Positions 34,101-41,584 of a stretch of 64,000 bases of DNA are shown piece after piece; the stretch's first letter is position 1, and each line of letters opens with the position of its first letter. The position numbers and the translations under genes are program-made. The notes beneath the pieces are model-generated. The model worked only from the letters and a program-made list of their open reading frames with translations. It searched no databases and had not been told where the DNA came from. Source of the DNA: Ktedonosporobacter rubrisoli (lineage in GTDB: Bacteria > Chloroflexota > Ktedonobacteria > Ktedonobacterales > Ktedonobacteraceae); assembly GCF_004208415.1 (NCBI RefSeq), contig NZ_CP035758.1:11098001-11162000 (forward strand), written 5' to 3'.

Positions 34101-35642
34101 ATGGCTATAAAAGTATTATGGGATTGGCTGCGCAATCTCTATGAACAGAGGCGCTTTGCGGCTGAGCTCCAGGAAGCCGAATTTCTTGCTGAGCAGATGG
34201 CGATGTCTGAAGTCGAGAAGCGTATGGGGTTGGAGAATGTGAGGGAATTGGAGATGGAATGGCAGCCCCAAACGGCTCTAGTTCCTGCGGTAGCCACTCC
34301 GCGAAGAGCATCTGTTCCCCCACAGCGCCCTTCTTCTCTCAGGCAAGAAGAAGAAATATATAGCGATAATGCGATACCAGCATATATGTTTTCGTCTGGT
34401 AAACAGCGCGTTATGCCTCGCGCCCGCCTTGCGCCCATGGAAAAAAAATCCTCGCCCGTTGCGGTGGCGCCAAGCCCTGTTGGACCTGCTACCCAGAGGC
34501 AAGAGAGAGCCTTGCCCCAGAGACGACAGTGGCCCAGAGAAGTAAAACCACCGACAAGTAGAGGTAGATCTGACCTGGAGTTGAGAGAAGTAAAACCGCC
34601 TACCAGCAGAGCCAGGTCTGACCAGGCTGTACAGGTAACACGGCAGCACGAGGAGGTATCGCGGGCGCAACCAGCTTATCGGGCTTCTTCAGCGCAGGTC
34701 AGCCCGGTACAGAAACCAATCCAGACCTCGGCATTTACCGACGATCTGGTGAATAGCGAAGATGATGATGCTACGCTGCCCTATCTCAAGCTTATCAATC
34801 AGGGTGATACCTTACCAACTACAGAAAATTTGGCCCCTGAAAAGGAGTTGGAAGAGGCCTTGCGCCTGGTTGTAGGCATTGGCCTGGACCCTGGTATAGT
34901 CAGAGTCAATGCTCCTAACGAGGATAACCTTTTTGCCATCCAGGGTATGCGCGCAAAGCAAGATGGGCCGGAGCCGGTTGGCTTGTTTGTGGTCGCTGAT
35001 GGTATGGGTGGTCATGCGCATGGCCAGGAGGCAAGCCGGATGGCTGTGCAGACGATAAGCGATGTAGTCGCACCAGTTATTCTGCGCAGTTCAGAGGATG
35101 AGAATGTCTTTGCGGAGCTCTTGAAGGAAGGTGCGCATCGGGCCAATCTGGCCATTTATCAGCGCAATCGGCAGCAGGAACATATGATGGGTACTACCAT
35201 GACAGCAGCCCTTGTGGTGGGATCGATAGCCTATATTATCAACGTAGGCGATAGCCGAACCTACCTCTATCGAGCCCATGAGGGGCTCAGGCAGGTCACG
35301 CGCGATCATTCTATTGTAGCGCGTTTGGTAGAGGATGGTGTCATTGCGCCCGATGATATCTATACTCATCCGAAACGGAATCAGATCTATCGCTGCCTGG
35401 GCGAACGTGCGAGCGTGGAGATGGATACATTTGTGGAGGCGTTACAGCCAGGGGACGTGCTTGTGCTCTGCTCTGATGGACTCTGGGAAATGGTACGCGA
35501 TTCAGATATTCATAAAATTATTGCAGCTTCTGCCCCACATCCATCTCAGATCAGCACAATGCTGATTCAGGCGGCTCTTGCAAGGGGCGGAGCCGATAAT
35601 GTCAGCGTGGTGGTAATCTGCGTGTTGGGCGCTGAGAAGTAG
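34101..35642 (+). CDS. PP2C-type Ser/Thr protein phosphatase with long N-terminal region
   Basis: A 513-residue protein. The first 75 residues are helical and charged (LRNLYEQRRFAAELQEAEF). Residues about 80-240 are a disordered Pro/Arg/Ser-rich linker with a 16-residue tandem repeat. The C-terminal 260 residues are a complete bacterial PP2C domain: RVNAPNEDNLF, LFVVADGMGGHAHGQEAS (metal-binding Asp and Gly), MGTTMTAALV, INVGDSRTYLYR, VTRDHSIVARLV, VLCSDGLWE and GGADNVSVVVI. All metal ligands are present, so it should dephosphorylate Ser/Thr. No transmembrane helix is evident. No active Hanks kinase adjoins it; the two kinase-like proteins in the window lack the catalytic Asp. Confidence 0.85.
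   Translation: MAIKVLWDWLRNLYEQRRFAAELQEAEFLAEQMAMSEVEKRMGLENVRELEMEWQPQTALVPAVATPRRASVPPQRPSSLRQEEEIYSDNAIPAYMFSSGKQRVMPRARLAPMEKKSSPVAVAPSPVGPATQRQERALPQRRQWPREVKPPTSRGRSDLELREVKPPTSRARSDQAVQVTRQHEEVSRAQPAYRASSAQVSPVQKPIQTSAFTDDLVNSEDDDATLPYLKLINQGDTLPTTENLAPEKELEEALRLVVGIGLDPGIVRVNAPNEDNLFAIQGMRAKQDGPEPVGLFVVADGMGGHAHGQEASRMAVQTISDVVAPVILRSSEDENVFAELLKEGAHRANLAIYQRNRQQEHMMGTTMTAALVVGSIAYIINVGDSRTYLYRAHEGLRQVTRDHSIVARLVEDGVIAPDDIYTHPKRNQIYRCLGERASVEMDTFVEALQPGDVLVLCSDGLWEMVRDSDIHKIIAASAPHPSQISTMLIQAALARGGADNVSVVVICVLGAEK
34536..34631 (+). repeat. 48-bp tandem repeat inside the phosphatase gene
   Basis: Two copies (34536-34583 and 34584-34631) encode REVKPPTSRGRSD and REVKPPTSRARSD plus three residues each. 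The nucleotide copies have diverged at several positions, mostly silently in the first half, so the peptide is under some constraint. Confidence 0.75.
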
Positions 35643-36291
35643 CGGCGGCTCCTCATAAGTCAGAATAGGATGCTAAGGCTTGCTTCTCGTTTTATCAGCT
35701 GTAAAATAGCCAACTCGCCCGCAAGCTCTCTCTGGAAGCTTGCGGCGCTAACTTGAAGAGGGTGCATGCTGCCAGGGACCTGGGGCTTGTAGCGGTTGAG
35801 CTGTAAATGAAGGTAGGCAGCTAAAGATAATAAATAATAAGGACCGCGCTCTTTTCTCGACCTTCTGAATAGCTACAAAATACTGCGAGAAAAGTTTATC
35901 TGCGCAACGCGGTTTACAGTTTGTCGGACCATGCGTTGCTCTACGCGCAGGATGTATCTGCTCCCCCAATGTGTTAAAATCTATCCAGATACGTTAATGT
36001 TCCCCTGGGATTGCCAGGTATGAAGGAATATAGAAAACAGCTATTCGGCTTGCGGAGTTCTGACAAGCAGGATTCCCAAGGTATCTGGGTGGTAGATCCT
36101 CGGCGGCGGTTCAAGCTCAGATCTGAAGATTGAGATGCTCAGGTCTGATCACAGACATCACTGATTTGTTGGACCCCAACCCTAATTGCGTATGATCTGG
36201 CCCTAAAACCCTCCCTGCACATTGATGGAGAGAGGAGATTTTTTTGGCTTCAGATTGCGCAATATCATGCTATTGTTAAAGTGAGGTAGAA
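35643..36291. other. intergenic region between the phosphatase gene and the queuosine leader
   Basis: About 650 bases without a convincing gene. It contains a hairpin of CGCAAGCT (35720-35727) with AGCTTGCG (35737-35744), without a T-run, and the 10-bp palindrome ATTGCGCAAT (36254-36263). A leftward 73-codon frame (35748-35969) has no support. The promoter of the queuosine genes should lie at the right end. Confidence 0.45.
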
Positions 36292-36371
36292 AGGTAACTG
36301 TAGATGCACTGGTGCGGATGTTCTCCAACACATTCCAAGTCGTCTCTACGGTGCCCATCCTACAGTTACCT
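36292..36371 (+). promoter_or_regulatory. structured leader upstream of queF
   Basis: AGGTAACTGTAG (36292-36303) pairs perfectly with CTACAGTTACCT (36360-36371). The stem extends by ATG (36304-36306) with CAT (36356-36358) across one bulged base. It encloses about 50 bases containing GCACTGGTGC. The 3' arm ends 45 bases before the queF start. Queuosine genes are often under preQ1 riboswitches, but I do not see the short preQ1-I pattern here, so this is either an unassigned RNA element or an operator-type structure. Confidence 0.45.
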
Positions 36372-36415
36372 GCTCTGTAAAGGAGCTGCCTCGAATAGAA
36401 GTAAAGGAGCGACTT

Positions 36416-36856
36416 ATGCAGGAATCAGAACGTGTCATGGGCAGCTATGGCCTTGAGGAGATCAAGGCCAACAAGCTGGAACCCTGGCCCAATCCGCACC
36501 CCGAACGCGATTACGTGACCCACTTTGAAATTCCCGAGTTTACGTGTTTGTGTCCGCGCTCAGGCTTTCCCGATTTTGCCACCATCGTGATCGATTATGT
36601 GCCTGGACCTAGCGTGGTGGAGCTCAAAAGCCTCAAACTGTATATCAATGGCTACCGCAATCGGCAGATCAGCCATGAAGATGCCACCAACGTGATTCTT
36701 GATGATCTGGTGGCCTTGCTCTCCCCGCGCTGGATGCGCGTGGTGGGCGATTTTACCGTGCGAGGCAATATCAAAACCGTGATCTTTACCGAGTATGCCC
36801 AGCCAGACTATCAGGGGCCGCGTCCCGAGTATCGGCGGTACCTGACCGCGCTGTAA
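36416..36856 (+). CDS. queF: NADPH-dependent 7-cyano-7-deazaguanine (preQ0) reductase, QueF type I
   Basis: A 146-residue T-fold enzyme that reduces the nitrile of preQ0 to the aminomethyl group of preQ1. The catalytic motif reads LCPRSGFPDFATI, with the nucleophile Cys46 and the acid Asp53 in place. The QueF signature follows as ELKSLKLYINGYRNRQISHED, including the E-S/L-K-S-L-K-L-Y NADPH-site block (Glu is present). Length and motif order match the unimodular (YkvM-like) form. AAAGGAG stands seven bases before the ATG. It is the first gene of a five-gene block queF-queC-queD-queE-folE. Confidence 0.95.
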   Translation: MQESERVMGSYGLEEIKANKLEPWPNPHPERDYVTHFEIPEFTCLCPRSGFPDFATIVIDYVPGPSVVELKSLKLYINGYRNRQISHEDATNVILDDLVALLSPRWMRVVGDFTVRGNIKTVIFTEYAQPDYQGPRPEYRRYLTAL

Positions 36857-36871
36857 AGAGAGGAGATCGCG

Positions 36872-37636
36872 ATGACGACAACGAGAGAGCGAGACCAGGC
36901 GGTGCTCGTGGTGAGCGGTGGGATGGATAGCTGTGTGCTTGCCTATTATTATGCGGCGGCCGGCTTTGATCTGCACCTGCTCTCCTTTGATTACGGCCAG
37001 AAGCACGTCAAAGAGCTGGAGTATGCCCACAAATATATTGCCAGGCTACGCGAACGCTTTGCTCAGGGTGAGCAGGGGCTGCGCGTTCAGCATGAGATCT
37101 TGAGCTTGCCCATCGCCTCCCTTTTGCCCGACTCGACCTGTGCTCTGCTCAATGACGAGGAGCCCATGCCCTATGGACACTATAGCGATGAGAGCATGAA
37201 AACAACCGTGGTGCCCTATCGCAACCCAAATATGCTTTTGCAGGCAGCCACCGTGGCCTGGGGCGAAGGCGCCTCAGTGGTAGCTTACGCCGCCCATCAG
37301 GGCGACCATGCCATCTATCCCGATTGTCGTCCCGCCTTTGTCAATGCCTTCAACGCCATGCTGGCTGCGGCGATGGATGGGCCTGCTCCGATTGTGCAAA
37401 CCCCGTTTTTGCAATTCAGCAAGGCGCAGATTGCCAGGCTGGGGGCCAGCCTTGACGTACCATTCGAGTTGACCTGGAGCTGTTATGAAGGTGGGCGCAA
37501 AGGCTATGGTGAGCTGCATTGTGGGCGCTGTGGGACCTGTGTCGAGCGGCGCTGGAGCTTTGCACAGGCTGGCTTGTCCGATCCGACCCACTATGCCTCT
37601 GAGGCCCTTGATGAGGATGAAGGCTTCCATGCCTAG
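36872..37636 (+). CDS. queC: 7-cyano-7-deazaguanine synthase
   Basis: A 254-residue ATP-dependent enzyme that converts 7-carboxy-7-deazaguanine to preQ0 with ammonia. The PP-loop is VVSGGMDSCVLAYY near residue 14. The C-terminal zinc site is formed by the Cys of TWSCYEGG and the CGRCGTCVERR cluster, four Cys in the family spacing. Other family blocks such as YRNPNMLLQAA and AHQGDHAIYPDCRPAFV are intact. AGGAG precedes the ATG; 15 bases separate it from queF, which indicates co-transcription. A 199-bp gap follows before queD. Confidence 0.95.
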   Translation: MTTTRERDQAVLVVSGGMDSCVLAYYYAAAGFDLHLLSFDYGQKHVKELEYAHKYIARLRERFAQGEQGLRVQHEILSLPIASLLPDSTCALLNDEEPMPYGHYSDESMKTTVVPYRNPNMLLQAATVAWGEGASVVAYAAHQGDHAIYPDCRPAFVNAFNAMLAAAMDGPAPIVQTPFLQFSKAQIARLGASLDVPFELTWSCYEGGRKGYGELHCGRCGTCVERRWSFAQAGLSDPTHYASEALDEDEGFHA

Positions 37637-37835
37637 CTCTCCAAACAGTGTATCGTTACCTGGAAGAGCGTACAAGAGAAGCATGTTGCAAGGATGGATC
37701 AGGCAGCTGCCGCCGCTCTTGCTTGCCAACCCTCCTGTCGGTTCTGCCCCAGGATGGCGAGCAGAGGAGGCGAAAGTGGGCCAGAAAAAGCCGTATTTTT
37801 AGGAAGAAGAGGAGTTTGTGTCGGAGAGGACATGT

Positions 37836-38297
37836 ATGCCAAGATATGCCATTATTACTCGGCTCTTTCCCTTTGAAGCCTGCCACCATTTGCCGGGACA
37901 CCAGGGCAAATGCCGCCGTCCCCACGGGCATTCCTATCAACTGGAAGTGAGCTTGCGTGGCCCCATCAAGGAAACGCAAGGGCTTTCCGATGAGGGGATG
38001 GTGCTTGATTTTGCCGAGCTCAAAGCCCTGGTCAATCGTACCATCCTTGAGCAGCTCGATCCGCGCGTCCCGCGTGGACCCGAAGCAGGGATGATTGAGC
38101 AAGGTGGGATGGATCATAACGATCTCAACGTGCTCACAGGGATTCGTACCACCGCCGAGAATCTCGTGCATTGGATCTGGGAGGCGCTGGTGGCAGGTGG
38201 CGTGCCCGAGGAATTTCTCTATCGCATCCGTTTGTGGGAAACTGAGAAGGGCTATGTGGAAATCACCCAGGCCGAACGCGGCCAGGAGGGACGATGA
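37836..38297 (+). CDS. queD: 6-carboxy-5,6,7,8-tetrahydropterin synthase
   Basis: A 153-residue T-fold enzyme that turns dihydroneopterin triphosphate into 6-carboxytetrahydropterin. Zinc ligands are the His of ACHHL and both His of PHGHSY. The catalytic Cys sits in GKCRRPHGH with the three-residue spacing usual for QueD. The MVLDFAELKALV and DHNDLN blocks and a C-terminal E-T (LWETEKGYVEI) complete the family pattern. The ATG at 37836 follows GGAGAGGA; an upstream GTG at 37818 is possible. Its end overlaps queE by four bases (ATGA), so the two are translationally coupled. Confidence 0.95.
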   Translation: MPRYAIITRLFPFEACHHLPGHQGKCRRPHGHSYQLEVSLRGPIKETQGLSDEGMVLDFAELKALVNRTILEQLDPRVPRGPEAGMIEQGGMDHNDLNVLTGIRTTAENLVHWIWEALVAGGVPEEFLYRIRLWETEKGYVEITQAERGQEGR

Positions 38298-39040
38298 AGC
38301 AGGCAGCAGCAGCACGTCTGATCCCGATCTCGGAGATCTTTGGTCCCACCATACAAGGAGAAGGCGCCCTCATTGGCAGACCCACAGTCTTTGTGCGTAC
38401 CGGCGGCTGTGATTATCGCTGTAGCTGGTGCGATACGCTCTACGCTGTGCTTCCTCAGTACCGCGACGAGTGGCAGCCGATGAGCAGCGAGGCCATTCTG
38501 ACCCGGGTCCAGCATCTCTCTGGTGGCCATCCGCTGCTGGTGACCCTTTCTGGAGGCAACCCGGCCATGCAGCCCCTTGCTCCCCTGCTCGAACAGGGCC
38601 ATGCGCAGGGCTATACCTTTGCCCTGGAGACACAAGGCAGCATTGCCCAGCCCTGGTTTGCCGACCTGGAGGTGCTCACCCTCTCCCCCAAGCCGCCAAG
38701 TAGCGGGCAAGAGATGCGCTGGGAGCGCCTAGAGCGCTGCCTGACGGCGGCATGCGCGGGCAGCGGTAATGCGGGACCACAGATCTGTCTGAAAATCGTG
38801 GTCTTTGACGAGGCAGATTATACCTATGCTCGCGAGGTGGCGGCACGCTATCCCGAACTGCCCCTGTATCTGCAAGCGGGCAACCATACACCCCCGCACC
38901 TGGCGCAGGAGATCGATACGGCGGGCATTCTTTCGCGGCTACAGTGGCTTATGGAGCGTGTCATGGCGGATCAGTGGTATGAGGTACGCGTCTTGCCCCA
39001 GTTGCATACGTTGCTCTGGGGCAATCGACGCGGCGTCTAA
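38294..39040 (+). CDS. queE: 7-carboxy-7-deazaguanine synthase (radical SAM)
   Basis: A 248-residue radical SAM enzyme that performs the ring contraction from 6-carboxytetrahydropterin to 7-carboxy-7-deazaguanine. IFGPTIQGEGALIGRPTVFV is the QueE substrate-binding opening. The Fe4S4 motif is GCDYRCSWCD, a C-x3-C-x2-C arrangement as is usual in radical SAM proteins. VTLSGGNPAMQPL is the SAM-binding GGE-like region, with N in place of the common E. ALETQGS and LSPKPPSS are the further QueE blocks. Its start overlaps the queD stop. A 37-base gap leads to folE. Third-codon positions are strikingly GC-rich. Confidence 0.95.
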   Translation: MKQAAAARLIPISEIFGPTIQGEGALIGRPTVFVRTGGCDYRCSWCDTLYAVLPQYRDEWQPMSSEAILTRVQHLSGGHPLLVTLSGGNPAMQPLAPLLEQGHAQGYTFALETQGSIAQPWFADLEVLTLSPKPPSSGQEMRWERLERCLTAACAGSGNAGPQICLKIVVFDEADYTYAREVAARYPELPLYLQAGNHTPPHLAQEIDTAGILSRLQWLMERVMADQWYEVRVLPQLHTLLWGNRRGV

Positions 39041-39077
39041 GGCAAGGTGTTTGGCTCTCGCAAGAAGAGAGGAAGGC

Positions 39078-40274
39078 ATGCAGATGGCACAATCAAAGGA
39101 GCAGAAGCCGCTCGCCCAGCATAACGGGACGGCTCTTTCCCTCCAAAGAACGAGAAAAGTAGACTATCCGCGCCTGCTGGATCTGGGGCGCGAGCTGCTA
39201 TTAGCGCTGGGAGAAGATCCCGAGCGGGAAGGGTTACGCGAGACGCCAAGGCGCTGGGCCGATGCCTGGCAAGAATTTCTTGACTATGATCCTGGCCAGA
39301 CTGAGACCTGCTTTACCTCGCAGGCCCTGGATCAGCTCGTCTGTGTTTCAGGCATGCGCGTTTGGTCGATGTGTGTGCCCGGCCATCAAATGATGCAGAC
39401 AGCTGCCGGTGCACACGTCGCCCGCGAGATTGTTCCCGGGACAGCCTTGTGGACATTGGTCGAGGGCGAGCTGCGCCAGACCTACGTCACGCAAGTGAGC
39501 AGCCATTTGAGCTGGGACCTGGTGGAAGTCGTGACGGCCAAAGGCAACTTTTGCGTCACTGGCGATCATCCTCTCGCCACGCCCCAAGGCTGGATCGAGG
39601 CCAGGCATGCGCAAGGATGCCTGGTAGAATGGGCCCAGATTCCCACCACCCAGAGCGCAAGCCTTCCAGCCCTTGCCCGCCTTGGACAGCACACCTGGGC
39701 GGGAGCATTGCGGGGGCGTAGCATCCTCCTGTTGGCCGCCGATACCGCCGCCGAGCCAACCGGGGAGTCCTGGCAAGAAAAGCATGGCTTTGAGCAGCAG
39801 GAGCATCGGACCAGCTTGCGCGAGTCAGCCTGGGTTCCGGTTGAGGCCGTTCGGTCCTGCGGAGAGGAAAACGGACCAGCAACTGTCTATAGCTGGAAGT
39901 GCGAGCCGTACCCGACCTTTCTGCTCAATGGGCACCTGACGCATAATTGCGAGCATCATCTCATGCCTTTCTGGTGCGATGTCTCTATTGGCTATATCAC
40001 TGGCAACAAAGTTCTTGGGCTCTCCAAGTTTGCCCGCATCGCGCAGCAGTGTGCCCATCGCCTGCAACTGCAAGAGCGCTTAGGCCAGCAGATTGCCGAT
40101 GAAGTGAGCAGGATCACCCAAACTGAAGATGTGGCCGTAGTTCTTACCGGAGAGCATCTGTGTATGACGGCGCGGGGCATTCGCACACCTGGCCTGATGA
40201 CCTCTTCTGTCATGCGCGGAGTTTTTCGGGCTGAGAGCGAGACACGCATGGAATTTCTGCAGCTTATTAAGTGA
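39078..40274 (+). CDS. folE: GTP cyclohydrolase I interrupted by an in-frame mini-intein
   Basis: The 398-residue precursor carries two halves of GTP cyclohydrolase I, the enzyme making dihydroneopterin triphosphate from GTP. N-extein residues 1-98 hold LLLALGEDPEREGLRETPRR and end in RVWSM. C-extein residues 291-398 start CEHHLMPF and hold GLSKFARIAQQCAHRLQLQE, VVLTGEHLCMTARGI and the final RMEFLQLIK. Joined, they give a normal 206-residue enzyme with the zinc ligands Cys and His of CEHH and the Cys of EHLCM. Residues 99-290 are an intein. Splicing is needed because the insertion separates the zinc-binding Cys from its strand. The ATG at 39078 follows GAGAGGAA; the frame is open further upstream inside queE but without homology. 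It supplies the first step for the que genes, and possibly folate synthesis. Confidence 0.9.
   Translation: MQMAQSKEQKPLAQHNGTALSLQRTRKVDYPRLLDLGRELLLALGEDPEREGLRETPRRWADAWQEFLDYDPGQTETCFTSQALDQLVCVSGMRVWSMCVPGHQMMQTAAGAHVAREIVPGTALWTLVEGELRQTYVTQVSSHLSWDLVEVVTAKGNFCVTGDHPLATPQGWIEARHAQGCLVEWAQIPTTQSASLPALARLGQHTWAGALRGRSILLLAADTAAEPTGESWQEKHGFEQQEHRTSLRESAWVPVEAVRSCGEENGPATVYSWKCEPYPTFLLNGHLTHNCEHHLMPFWCDVSIGYITGNKVLGLSKFARIAQQCAHRLQLQERLGQQIADEVSRITQTEDVAVVLTGEHLCMTARGIRTPGLMTSSVMRGVFRAESETRMEFLQLIK
39372..39947 (+). other. 192-residue mini-intein in folE (no homing endonuclease)
   Basis: The inserted segment begins with Cys1 (CVPGHQMMQTAAGAHVAREI, intein block A, followed by VPGTALWT) and has block B as VTAKGNFCVTGDHPLATPQG, with the T-x-x-H of the penultimate-bond chemistry (TGDH). 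Block F is VYSWKCEPYPTFLLNG. Block G is HLTHN with the terminal His-Asn, followed by the +1 nucleophile Cys of the C-extein. All four splicing blocks are present and in order. Between B and F are only about 100 residues with no LAGLIDADG or HNH motif, so this is a mini-intein fixed without a homing nuclease. The boundaries are exact because the extein sequence SM/CEHH is so conserved. Confidence 0.9.
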
Positions 40275-40503
40275 GGCGCAAAGGCGTAAGTTAAGCGGAT
40301 AGCCCACGCTGAGGTAAGTGCGGCAAGGGCTGCGCTGATGGGGCTTGCTGTATCCCTGAAAGAGCTATGTGGGCTCAGCCGGATACCTGCAATCGCCTAT
40401 TGCAGCCCAAAAACATGAAGGCTGGCGATCTGTATTGTATACTACGGGGTAGTTCACAGAGAGAAGACCGGATATTTTATCGGGGGCATTGGAGGTAAGG
40501 TTT

Positions 40504-41547
40504 TTGTCTGGCAATAATACTGTTAACAACGCGCTCTTCTTACAGGCGCCGCCGGGAAAACGTTATGTACGTTCATTTTTCTTTTCCAGGCGTATCGATG
40601 CACCATTAGCCAGGGTGCATCTCCTGGCTCGCGTGCTCCTGGTCGTGTGTCTATCCAGTGCGCAGTTACGTACTATCGTACATCCTGACTTAATGGGCGC
40701 TTGCTTGCTCTGGCTCTTTTCATTTATCCTGTTTTTGACAAGCGGGATGAACGCGCGCGTGGCCCGCCTATACTTTCTGCTCACTCTGCCCGCCCTATTG
40801 AGCCTTTTCCTGACCTGGACCTTGTTTAACCCTATTCCAGGACAGATAACGCTGGTGCACTTACCTGTTTACTCTGGCTCTATCAGTATCGGGCTGGCTT
40901 GGTGGCAGGCGCTCTGGCTAGGGATCATCGGCGCTTATTACCTATGGACGCGTAAGATCTTTTTAGGCCTGCTGCTTGCCACGGTCGCCGCGTTCGCTTT
41001 TGCTCGTTTGTTCCCGCTACCAGAATGGACGCTGCTCAAAATCAGCTTCTTTCATCAGCTGAGTATTCTTGTAAGTGATCGCGGCCTGTTGATTGCGATT
41101 ACCAAAGTGATAGGCTACTCCGGTATGGTGCTTTCTACGATTGCCCTTGTGGTTACCGGGCGCGACTCCGAGCTAATCGGGGCTTTACGCCAACTGCGCG
41201 TGCCGCAGCCGGTAATTTTCTTTTTAAGCACTGTATTTCGGGCTCTGGACCTGGCCCTCTCAGACTATGATATTATTCGCCAGGCGCAGCTAGCCCGGGC
41301 CGTCAATGCACGGCCGCGCAGCTTCATCCGGCGTTTACGCGATTTAAGCAGCATTGCTGTTCCAATGGTGGCAATGATGATTCGCCGTTCCAGTGAGATT
41401 GGGGATGCTTTGTTAGCGCGTGGTTATCGCTTAGGGCAGAAGAGCGCAAATTTCTACGAGACTACTCCCTGGCGCCTGCTCGATTGGGGCGTGCTGGTAA
41501 TTTGCCTGGTCTTGCTCTATCTAGCGCTGGGACCGCGTGTAATATGA
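40504..41547 (+). CDS. ecfT: ECF transporter transmembrane component EcfT
   Basis: A 347-residue membrane protein of the CbiQ/EcfT family with about five to seven hydrophobic segments. The coupling helices carry the two Ala-Arg signatures: QLARAVNARPRS (about residue 267) and ALLARGYRLGQ (about 310), the latter being a standard A-R-G motif. The first half contains an extra hydrophobic region compared with the usual 250-270-residue EcfT. A TTG start at 40504 is chosen because GGAGG lies eight bases upstream; another TTG 15 bases earlier is in frame. It precedes the EcfA gene by 37 bases. Together with an S component it imports a vitamin, metal or base using ATP. Confidence 0.85.
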   Translation: MSGNNTVNNALFLQAPPGKRYVRSFFFSRRIDAPLARVHLLARVLLVVCLSSAQLRTIVHPDLMGACLLWLFSFILFLTSGMNARVARLYFLLTLPALLSLFLTWTLFNPIPGQITLVHLPVYSGSISIGLAWWQALWLGIIGAYYLWTRKIFLGLLLATVAAFAFARLFPLPEWTLLKISFFHQLSILVSDRGLLIAITKVIGYSGMVLSTIALVVTGRDSELIGALRQLRVPQPVIFFLSTVFRALDLALSDYDIIRQAQLARAVNARPRSFIRRLRDLSSIAVPMVAMMIRRSSEIGDALLARGYRLGQKSANFYETTPWRLLDWGVLVICLVLLYLALGPRVI

Positions 41548-41584
41548 AGATGCATTAGCCTTTATGGTTTGTTATGGAGGTCGC

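Noticed and set aside
35748..35969. 73-codon leftward frame after the phosphatase gene
   Set aside because: No start signal and odd composition; probably non-coding spacer.
36240..36415. preQ1-I riboswitch before queF
   Set aside because: The compact preQ1-I stem with a nearby A-rich tail and pseudoknot is not visible; only a long stem is, so no riboswitch class was assigned.
39372..39947. Homing endonuclease within the intein
   Set aside because: The stretch between splicing blocks B and F is only about 100 residues and has no LAGLIDADG, HNH or GIY-YIG motif.
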